From positions 1 through 29,131 of the forward strand of contig CAYSZH010000043.1 in the NCBI GenBank assembly GCA_964435305.1: 29,131 bases of DNA, in the 5' to 3' direction. Positions 22,717 to 29,131 of this stretch are shown here, piece by piece. Position 1 is the stretch's first letter. Each line of letters opens with the position of its first letter. A program made the translations under genes and the position numbers. A model generated the notes under the pieces. That model searched no databases. It saw only the letters and a program-made list of their open reading frames with translations, and had not been told where the DNA came from. The stretch comes from Granulosicoccus sp964435305. GTDB lineage: Bacteria; Pseudomonadota; Gammaproteobacteria; Granulosicoccales; Granulosicoccaceae.

Positions 22717-24864
22717 ATGATTAGAGTCGGCGTAGATGTAGGCGGGACCTTTACAGATATTGTACTGGAACAGATTCAAGGTTCAGATCAGAACGTGGTA
22801 GTAACCAAAGTTCCGAGTACTCCCCATGATCAATCTGAAGGTGTGGTTAAAGGGGTGCTTCAGGTCTGCGAACAAGCCGGCGTTAAACCGAACGCTATCG
22901 ACATGCTGTTTCATGGAACCACTGTTGCCACCAATATGGTTATCGAACGAAACGGTGCTGAGGTTGGTATGCTAACCACAAAAGGTTTTCGCGACATCAT
23001 GCATATGGCGCGGCACAAACGACCGCATAATTTTAGTTTACATTTCGATATTCCTTGGCAATCCAAGCCGCTTGTAAAACGCCGTAATCGCTTACCTATT
23101 ACCGAGCGACTGATGCCGCCTGAAGGCACCATAGACACACCGCTTGATGAAAAGGAAGTGCGCGAAGCGGCCGAGTTATGCAAAAAGCGCGGGCTCGATG
23201 CGGTTGTGGTTGGTTTTCTATTTTCGTTTTTGAACGACGAACATGAAAAAAGGGCAGCCGCTATCGTAAAAGAGGTGATGCCGGATGCGTTTGTCTGTAC
23301 GTCATCTGAAGTGGTCAATGCGATTCGCGAGTATGAGCGTTTCAGCTCAACCGCCATGAACGCCTACATTGGCCCGAAAACATCGTTGTACTTGAAAAAC
23401 CTGGGTGAACGCTTAAGCAGCAATGGCATCGATGCCGTCGTTCGTATCATGCAATCGAACGGTGGTATTTCAACCATTGAGAATACGTCGCAACGTCCCA
23501 TTGGTTTACTGCTATCGGGCCCTGCCGGCGGTGTTATCGGTGGACGATGGACAGGTGCCAGCAGCGATATAAAAGACATTATCACCATAGACATAGGCGG
23601 AACTTCTGCAGATATATCAGTAATTCAAGCGGGCGATTTGCGTATAAAAAATCCGCGCGATACCGAAGTGGCAGGGCTTCCAGTGTTAGCACCAATGATT
23701 GATATCGATGCGATTGGTGCCGGTGGCGGCTCCATTGCGTACCTTGATGCTGGCGGTGCCTTTCGTGTTGGTCCACGATCAGCCGGTGCGGTACCTGGGC
23801 CTGCGTGCTATGGCAACGGTGGTACTGAACCCACAGTAACCGATGCACAAGTTGCATTGGGGCGGCTGGACGAAGAACAGTTTCTTGGTGGTGATCTGGC
23901 TATAGACGCGGCAAAGGCACGTAAGGCTATAGAAGAACACATCGGCAAGCCTATGGGTTTGTCGGTTGAGGATGCCGCCTTAGGTATTCTTAAAATCATT
24001 AACAACAACATGTCGTTGGCAATTAACGCTAATTCAGTAGCCAAAGGCATCGACCCACGTGGTTTTACGTTAATGGGGTTTGGCGGTGCTGGTCCGCTGC
24101 ACGCCGTGGCCTTGGCCGAAATGATCAAGGCTAAAGATGTGGTATCGCCAGTTCAACCTGGCATAACCGCTGCCATGGGTTTGCTGGTTACCGATCTTCA
24201 GTATGAATACACACGATCGGTTCTGGTTGCCTTGAACCCACCGCAAGCTGCCAGGGATGACATAAGTGAAGAAGAACAAAAAGCGCACGATCAGCAACGC
24301 CAGGACTTACAAAAAGAATTTGATCGTATCAACATTGTAGCCAGCGAATTAACTGCTGAAGCCGATGCGCAACTTGAGGCTGACGGCATTGAAAAAAGCC
24401 AGCGGCGTTTCACGAAAATACTGGAATGCCGATACATGGGCCAGGGTTTTGAGCTGCGTGCCGATATGCCTGATGCCGCATTGACGCTCGATAATGTGCA
24501 AACGGTTATTGATAACTTCTTTAATGTGCACAAGGAAGCTTATGGTCACGCGTTCCGTGATCAGATTACCGAAGGCGTGACGCTTCGCGTGATTGCTGTA
24601 GCCGATGTAGAGCAACTCAAACCCAGTGCCTTGGCAGAACGTGGAGATAAGAATCCAAAAGATGCCTTGCTGTATTCTCGTTCCACCGTTTTTGAAGATC
24701 ACGGCGCCTGCGATACGCCTCGCTACGATCGCATGAAATTACAGGCAAAGGATTCGGTAACGGGCCCCGCTATTATTTCGCAGCATAACTCAACGACGCT
24801 GATACCACCTGATTACACAGCCACAGTACTTGGCCACGGTGATATCCGAATCATACGCGATTAA
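22717..24864 (+). CDS. hyuA: Hydantoinase A/oxoprolinase family protein (HyuA2), N-methylhydantoinase-type
   Basis: A 715-residue ATP-dependent subunit. Phosphate-1 loop GVDVGGTFTDIV (5-16); second loop IDIGGTSADIS; also HGTTVATNMVIERNG, MQSNGG, GAGGGSIAYLD, GPRSAGAVPGPACYG and GFGGAGPLHAVALAE. This is a standard HyuA, closer to the common pattern than HyuA1. AAGGAAA lies about 6 bases before the ATG. It is followed 16 bases later by hyuB2 and then by an N-carbamoylsarcosine-amidase-like gene. That order suggests ATP-driven opening of N-methylhydantoin or a related hydantoin to the N-carbamoyl amino acid. The substrate assignment is inferred from context only. Confidence 0.92.
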   Translation: MIRVGVDVGGTFTDIVLEQIQGSDQNVVVTKVPSTPHDQSEGVVKGVLQVCEQAGVKPNAIDMLFHGTTVATNMVIERNGAEVGMLTTKGFRDIMHMARHKRPHNFSLHFDIPWQSKPLVKRRNRLPITERLMPPEGTIDTPLDEKEVREAAELCKKRGLDAVVVGFLFSFLNDEHEKRAAAIVKEVMPDAFVCTSSEVVNAIREYERFSSTAMNAYIGPKTSLYLKNLGERLSSNGIDAVVRIMQSNGGISTIENTSQRPIGLLLSGPAGGVIGGRWTGASSDIKDIITIDIGGTSADISVIQAGDLRIKNPRDTEVAGLPVLAPMIDIDAIGAGGGSIAYLDAGGAFRVGPRSAGAVPGPACYGNGGTEPTVTDAQVALGRLDEEQFLGGDLAIDAAKARKAIEEHIGKPMGLSVEDAALGILKIINNNMSLAINANSVAKGIDPRGFTLMGFGGAGPLHAVALAEMIKAKDVVSPVQPGITAAMGLLVTDLQYEYTRSVLVALNPPQAARDDISEEEQKAHDQQRQDLQKEFDRINIVASELTAEADAQLEADGIEKSQRRFTKILECRYMGQGFELRADMPDAALTLDNVQTVIDNFFNVHKEAYGHAFRDQITEGVTLRVIAVADVEQLKPSALAERGDKNPKDALLYSRSTVFEDHGACDTPRYDRMKLQAKDSVTGPAIISQHNSTTLIPPDYTATVLGHGDIRIIRD

Positions 24865-24880
24865 AGGAGAGGATAAAAAA

Positions 24881-26647
24881 ATGGCTAAAGAAATCGATCC
24901 AATTACCCTGCAGGTTGTCGGTGGTGCACTGCATTCAATCGCTGAACAAATGGGTAACGTCCTGTACCGTATGAGTTACTCATCCATTATTCGCGAAAGT
25001 CAGGATTTAGGCGCCGGCTTGTTCGATACTGACTTCAATACGCTGTGTGAATCTGATTCGACGCCCATGCATATTGGATCTTTGCCGGGTTACTTACGTG
25101 GTATAGAACAAAGTGTACCGCTGGAAGACTGGCATCCGGGCGATTGTGTCATTCATAACCATCCTTATAAAGGTGCTAGTCACTCACCCGATATTGCTAT
25201 TGTGATGCCGGTTTTTTCTGATGGTGAGCTCGTTGGTTTTTCGGCCAACACAGCCCATCACGTCGATATTGGCGCAGCGACTCCCGGTCTTATTATCGAT
25301 GTACCCGACCTCTGGGCAGAAGGTATGCTGCTTGATGGCATCAAGCTTTACGAAAAGGGTAAGCGAATTGAACCGCTGTGGAAATACATTCGTGATAACA
25401 CCCGCGTGCCTGACCTTGTGATGGGCGACCTTGAAGCGCAAATTGCCTCCGCGCAATTGGGTGTGAAACGGTTTGAAGAATTGTTGCAGGTGTATGGAAA
25501 AGATATGATCATCCAGGCAACGTCCCAATTGATGGATTACACCGAACGCATGATGCGAAGCGAGATAGCCAAGATTCCGGATGGCGAATACTTTGCAGAA
25601 GGCTTTCTCGACGACGATGGACGAAATCGGGAAACAACACTGCCGATTAAAGTCTGTGTACGAGTTGAAGGCGACGGAGTGGAAGTCGATCTTACAGGAT
25701 CGTCCGACCAAGTACCCACTGCCTTCAATGTGCCATTTGATGGCTCAACAAAAGTAGCCGCCTTCTTCGCCTTTCGTGCCTTGTTACTCGATACCTATAC
25801 ATCAACGGAGTATGTACCGCAGAACGAAGGTTCGTTTCGTCCGATAAAAGTCACCGCTCCATTAGGAAGCATCTATAACCCGATTGCACCGGCTGCGGCC
25901 GAAGCGCGGTTTTGCCAGATTCAACGCATGGTTGATCTGATCATCAAGGCACTTGCCCCGGTTCTACCAGACAAATGCACCGCGGGTAATGCTGCAACAT
26001 TATCCTTCGCCGCATTCTCGGGTGTTCGACCAAACGGGGATTACTGGGTTTTTCTCGAGGTTAATGAAGCTGCAATGGGTGGTCGACCGCTCTCAGATGG
26101 TCCGGACACCGTTGAAGAATTGATGCGTAACACACGTAATAATCCGCTGGAAGATCTTGGCATGCACCTGCCACTAATCTGTGATCGGTATGAGGTTCGT
26201 GATGATGTCGCACCAGGTGCCGGTAAGTTTCGTGGCGGGCAAGGTGTGGTGAAATCGCAGCGCTATATGACGCCTGGTTTTATGACGCACGAATCTGATA
26301 GACACCTCGACGCGCCCTGGGGCGTCTTCGGTGGTAAAGAGGGTGCGGGTGGAAAAATGGAAATTTACAACGTTGCGACACCAGATGAGATTAGGCAGGA
26401 GTATTCTAAGTTCTCTGGTTTGCGTACTGAAGAGGGTGATGTGGTGAGTTACTTTTCGCCGTCCGGTGGTGGGTACGGCGATCCGCTGGAGCGAGATCCG
26501 CAAAAAGTACTGGACGATGTGCTCGATGGGTTTATAACACCTGACCATGCAGCAGATGATTACGGCGTTGTGTTGAAAGCCGTTGATGATGGCTATGGTT
26601 GGCAGATCGACAAAGCGGCAACCGACTCAAAACGCGCGGCTAGGTGA
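24881..26647 (+). CDS. hyuB: Hydantoinase B/oxoprolinase family protein (HyuB2)
   Basis: A 588-residue partner of HyuA2. It starts directly at the domain (IDPITLQVVGGALHSIAEQMG) and shows HNHPYKGASHSPDIAI, ANTAHHVDIGAATPG, the late APGAGKFRGGQG and the C-terminal SPSGGGYGDPLERDP. ATG 24881 is chosen: AAAGGAGAGG lies about 8 bases upstream, whereas the frame opening at 24830 overlaps hyuA2. Unlike HyuB1 it has no basic tail, which makes the HyuB1 extension stand out. Order here is A then B, the reverse of the first pair. Confidence 0.92.
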   Translation: MAKEIDPITLQVVGGALHSIAEQMGNVLYRMSYSSIIRESQDLGAGLFDTDFNTLCESDSTPMHIGSLPGYLRGIEQSVPLEDWHPGDCVIHNHPYKGASHSPDIAIVMPVFSDGELVGFSANTAHHVDIGAATPGLIIDVPDLWAEGMLLDGIKLYEKGKRIEPLWKYIRDNTRVPDLVMGDLEAQIASAQLGVKRFEELLQVYGKDMIIQATSQLMDYTERMMRSEIAKIPDGEYFAEGFLDDDGRNRETTLPIKVCVRVEGDGVEVDLTGSSDQVPTAFNVPFDGSTKVAAFFAFRALLLDTYTSTEYVPQNEGSFRPIKVTAPLGSIYNPIAPAAAEARFCQIQRMVDLIIKALAPVLPDKCTAGNAATLSFAAFSGVRPNGDYWVFLEVNEAAMGGRPLSDGPDTVEELMRNTRNNPLEDLGMHLPLICDRYEVRDDVAPGAGKFRGGQGVVKSQRYMTPGFMTHESDRHLDAPWGVFGGKEGAGGKMEIYNVATPDEIRQEYSKFSGLRTEEGDVVSYFSPSGGGYGDPLERDPQKVLDDVLDGFITPDHAADDYGVVLKAVDDGYGWQIDKAATDSKRAAR

Positions 26648-26662
26648 AAAGGGCGGAACGGT

Positions 26663-27406
26663 ATGGCAAAACAAGCGCAAATACGTAGAGAGCGCAAAGT
26701 GGATAACGTCGACGGTAAAGAACTTGATCGAATGTTACATGAAGCGTTTGATGCGGCATCTGAATTGTATAAAGAGCGTGGTTTTCAACGCCGAATCGGT
26801 TTTGGCACTAGACCGGCGCTGATTAGTGTGGATCTGGCCAATGCCTGGACTCGGCCGGGTAATCCGTTTACCTGCGATATGCAAAAAATGGATGATGAAA
26901 TTATTCCGGGTATGCAACGTATGCTGGACGTGTTCCGTAGAAACGGCTGGCCTGTTGTGCATACGACTACGGCTTATGAAATCACGGATCGTGCAGCAGC
27001 GTTTACCGATATGGGTCTGTGGCATTGCAAAATACCGGTTGAAGCCGTGAGTCTTGATGACAGTGAGTTATGGGCAATAGACAGTCGCATTGCGCCGGTG
27101 GAAGGTGAATACACCTTACTTAAAAAACGCGCGAGTGCATTTCACGGTACTGAGCTCGCCGGCATTCTGCGATCGAATAATGTCGATACCATACTGGTAA
27201 CCGGGGTTACCGCATGTGCCTGTGTACGGCAAACAATCTGCGATGGTCTGGCAGACGGTTTTCGCACCATCGCAGTCAAAGAGTGTATTGGAGATCGTGT
27301 GCCGGGTGCTGTAGCCTGGAATCTGTTTGATATTGATGCAAAGTTTGGCGATGTACATACCGTTGATGAGTGCATTGAGCATCTGGGAAAAATGAGTGAA
27401 GTTTAA
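26663..27406 (+). CDS. N-carbamoylsarcosine amidase-like cysteine hydrolase (isochorismatase superfamily)
   Basis: A 247-residue hydrolase. As I recall the Arthrobacter N-carbamoylsarcosine amidohydrolase, similarity runs over the whole length: ERGFQRRIGFGTRPA, VDLANAWTRPG, DMGLWHCKIP, KKRASAFHGTEL and GDRVPGAVAWNLFDID. The predicted catalytic triad is Asp57 (VDLANAW), Lys154 (four before SAF) and Cys187 (ACVR). The reaction would be N-carbamoylsarcosine, or a related N-carbamoyl amino acid, to the amino acid plus CO2 and NH3. As the last gene after hyuA2-hyuB2 it would complete hydantoin breakdown. The start is ATG 26663 with a GGGCGG-like site upstream. Specificity is not certain. Confidence 0.85.
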   Translation: MAKQAQIRRERKVDNVDGKELDRMLHEAFDAASELYKERGFQRRIGFGTRPALISVDLANAWTRPGNPFTCDMQKMDDEIIPGMQRMLDVFRRNGWPVVHTTTAYEITDRAAAFTDMGLWHCKIPVEAVSLDDSELWAIDSRIAPVEGEYTLLKKRASAFHGTELAGILRSNNVDTILVTGVTACACVRQTICDGLADGFRTIAVKECIGDRVPGAVAWNLFDIDAKFGDVHTVDECIEHLGKMSEV

Positions 27407-27443
27407 GTCAATTTACATAGAATATGTTTGTTGCGTGATTGTA

Positions 27444-27865
27444 CTAAATTCGGACGCGCGGGAAGACATCTCGCTCCAGGCGAGACATTATTGTTACGGC
27501 GTGGTTTTCCACCCAAGTGCTTTTGAATTCACTAAACCACTCGCGGGCGACGGCTTCAAATGAATTGGCGTGCTTAATCTTCACCGATAGCTTGTTCTGT
27601 TTCTTCTGATAGCTGGGATCGACCCCTGAAGTGACCAGCTGTTTGGCATCTGCATGCTTTTCTCGAGCGTCTTTTAAACTAAGGTCTGGAAAAACGCCCA
27701 GTGCCAGTGTTTGTGTTTTCCATTGTGACGGTAGTTATATCGCCAATATTTCCCAGTACGACTAACCATCAGATAGAGACCTGCGCCATCGGACAATTTG
27801 AACGGTTTTCCAGTAGGGTTTGGCCTGGTAGATTTGATGGTTGAAGCGGCTAAATTCTGTCTCAT
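27444..27865 (-). pseudogene. Remnant of a P4-type tyrosine recombinase (integrase), frameshifted and truncated
   Basis: Reading from ATG 27865 (GGAG about 8 bases upstream) the first frame gives the arm-binding N-terminal domain typical of P4-like integrases: KLSDGAGLYLMVSRTGKYWRY. After RHNGKHK the frame breaks at a short T-run on the plus strand (about 27710-27713), where one base seems lost. The shifted frame continues the family pattern as LALGVFPDLSLKDARE, later FEAVAREWF and MSRLERDVFP, then stops at 27444-27446. Only about 140 codons remain; the C-terminal catalytic domain (Arg...His-x-x-Arg...Tyr) is missing. It is therefore dead and marks past integration at the right edge of the island. 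Confidence 0.82.
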
Positions 27866-27985
27866 GAAAGCGATCTCCGTATCGCGGGTATCTCAAATCA
27901 TAAAACGAAAAGTACCTAAAAATATACCCGCGAAGTTTTTGAATCCAGAGGTATCTAGTTGCATTTAGATGAATGCAAAAGGCAC

Positions 27986-28010
27986 AAAAAAGCCCGCAAG
28001 AATGCGGGCT
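27986..28010 (-). terminator. Rho-independent terminator, minus strand
   Basis: AGCCCGC (27991-27997) and GCGGGCT (28004-28010) form a perfect 7-bp GC-rich stem with a 6-base loop. On the minus strand it is followed by a run of six T's (plus-strand A's 27986-27991). No intact minus-strand gene now lies upstream of it, so it may belong to a gene that has been lost. Confidence 0.75.
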
Positions 28011-28090
28011 TCGAAGTGTTATTGAATCTCTTCAACAACGGTATTGGTGGAGGAGGGGGGAGTGTGTATTTGAATATAAGCAACTGTAAA

Positions 28091-28108
28091 ATAACAATAT
28101 ATTGTTAT
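28091..28108. repeat. 18-bp perfect palindrome
   Basis: ATAACAATATATTGTTAT is self-complementary with no spacer, about 175 bases upstream of dbpA. It may be an operator or simply AT-rich sequence. Confidence 0.6.
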
Positions 28109-28282
28109 AAGCCATCCTTTTATACCGCCTTTGTTCCGTCGTATTCGTAACTTGCTCCTACAAACTCCCGTTTCCATTGAATCTGCCTGCAGTAGTACCG
28201 AGCGTTTCGTTTCACAATAGCAGTATAAGATATGCATCATCTCGATAGCTATTTGTAGCTTTTTCAATCTAAAAGAATTTTC

Positions 28283-29131
28283 ATGGCAATTGAAATAAAT
28301 ACTACATTCAGCTCCTTACCTCTTCGTGAGGAGCTACAACAAGCATTAAGCGCAATTCACTACGTAGACATGTCAGCCATTCAGGCAAGTACTGCTGCGG
28401 CCATACTCGATGGTCGTGACGTGTTGGCGCAAGCTGAAACAGGAAGTGGTAAGACGGCCGCTTTTGCTATTGGTTTGTTGAACAAGCTAGAGGTTTCTAA
28501 TTTTGAGACTCAGGCCCTGGTGATATGCCCCACACGCGAATTAAGTGATCAGGTAGCGGCAGAAATTCGTCGTCTAGCCAGCAGCCTTGCTAACACGCGT
28601 GTGCTCACACTGTGCGGAGGAAAACCCATACAAGATCAACTGACATCGTTGCAGCGTGAGCCTCATATTGTAGTTGGAACCCCAGGTAGGCTTAAAAAAC
28701 ATCTTGAAAAAGGCACGCTGAACGTCAGCCGCGTTGAGACATTGGTTCTTGATGAAGCCGATAGAATGCTAGACATGGGGTTTTACGATGACATTGAGCA
28801 TATTGTCGGCAGAACAAGCCCAGGTAGGCAGACACTGTTGTTTTCCGCCACTTACCCAGATGACATTGTCAGAGTGAGTCGCGCATTTCAAATCGACCCT
28901 GTGCACATTCGGGTAGAAGGCAGCAACACAGAAAAACACATTGAACAAAGGTTTGTTTTTGCGACAGATGAGCAAAAGCTTGAAACCCTGTACAGGGTGA
29001 TGGGTAAATACCAACCCGCTAATGCCATTATTTTTTGTAATCGTAAAACCCGTGTCAACGAACTATGCGATGCTTTAATGCAGCGCGGTATACATGCTCA
29101 AGCTTTGCATGGAGATCTCGAACAACGCGAT
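28283..29131 (+). CDS. dbpA: ATP-dependent RNA helicase DbpA, N-terminal part (runs off the window)
   Basis: The frame is open from ATG 28283 to the last base (283 codons). DEAD-box motifs in order: Q-motif region with IQAST, motif I AETGSGKT (51-58), Ia PTREL (83-87), GG and TPGR, motif II DEAD (157-160), motif III SAT (188-190), IIFCNRK, and HGDLEQRD at the window end. The CPTREL, LCGGxP and HGDLEQRD wording is that of DbpA, the helicase that recognises 23S rRNA hairpin 92 through a C-terminal domain (outside the window) during large-subunit assembly. It appears to be core genome flanking the island. Confidence 0.92.
   Translation, partial: MAIEINTTFSSLPLREELQQALSAIHYVDMSAIQASTAAAILDGRDVLAQAETGSGKTAAFAIGLLNKLEVSNFETQALVICPTRELSDQVAAEIRRLASSLANTRVLTLCGGKPIQDQLTSLQREPHIVVGTPGRLKKHLEKGTLNVSRVETLVLDEADRMLDMGFYDDIEHIVGRTSPGRQTLLFSATYPDDIVRVSRAFQIDPVHIRVEGSNTEKHIEQRFVFATDEQKLETLYRVMGKYQPANAIIFCNRKTRVNELCDALMQRGIHAQALHGDLEQRD

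Larger units (their letters stand above)
27866..28282. other. AT-rich non-coding stretch between integrase remnant and dbpA
   Basis: About 417 bases with no convincing gene. It contains a good terminator on the minus strand (27986-28010), an 18-bp perfect palindrome (28091-28108) and, before dbpA, a TATAAG -10-like word at 28224-28229 without a clear -35. An 82-codon minus-strand frame (28267 to 28019) ends just before the terminator but has an unconvincing composition. No tRNA or clear attachment-site repeat was found. Confidence 0.5.

Noticed and set aside
28019..28267. 82-codon minus-strand frame ending just before the terminator
   Set aside because: Composition is odd (Cys- and Ile-rich in AT-rich DNA), no recognisable domain and no clear ribosome site. 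It may be a decayed gene, but I cannot support a coding call.

Overview
The window looks like the chromosome of a gammaproteobacterium of moderate GC content, probably an environmental or marine one. This rests on a dbpA-type DEAD-box helicase at the right edge, a nagA end at the left edge, and a large catabolic island between them. No rRNA, tRNA, CRISPR array or intact transposase was seen.

Layout. (1) 1-318 is the 3' end of nagA. It converges on a minus-strand iron-complex/cobalamin-type ABC importer (binding lipoprotein, FecCD permease, ATPase; 3093 down to 301). (2) 3181-4203 is a zinc-type alcohol dehydrogenase family oxidoreductase. It is followed by a repeat-rich region with one small unknown minus-strand gene (4317-4535). 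(3) 4880-10145: a LysR regulator is divergent from an operon of five genes. These are a LamB/YcsF (PxpA) hydrolase, a stand-alone biotin carrier protein, a biotin carboxylase, and two carboxyltransferase-type subunits (AHS1/KipI and AHS2/KipA). (4) 10151-27406: an AraC regulator is divergent from a long co-directional run. The order is hyuB1, hyuA1, ABC ATPase, two polyamine-type permeases, SDR, SDR, Tat-exported binding protein, second ABC ATPase, hyuA2, hyuB2 and an N-carbamoylsarcosine-amidase-like hydrolase. (5) 27407-28282 is AT-rich and mostly non-coding, and holds a frameshifted, truncated integrase remnant. (6) dbpA runs off the right end.

How the genes may work together. The island reads as an uptake and degradation system for cyclic amides or ureides (hydantoins, lactams, creatinine-like compounds). 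The ABC parts import the compound. Up to three separate ATP-dependent systems could open the ring: two HyuA/HyuB pairs, and a biotin-dependent carboxylase-like complex paired with LamB/YcsF. The last three genes match the textbook route N-methylhydantoin to N-carbamoylsarcosine to sarcosine plus CO2 and NH3. The true substrates cannot be read from sequence.

The most unusual observations are these. HyuB1 has a histone-H1-like, lysine-rich, acid-free N-terminal tail encoded by many poly-A runs. One of the two ABC ATPases has Gly in place of the switch (H-loop) His. The AHS1 subunit resembles the urea carboxylase type more than PxpB, which suggests a carboxylation-driven ring-opening complex. 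Several clear repeat or dyad elements lie next to the regulators and at operon starts.
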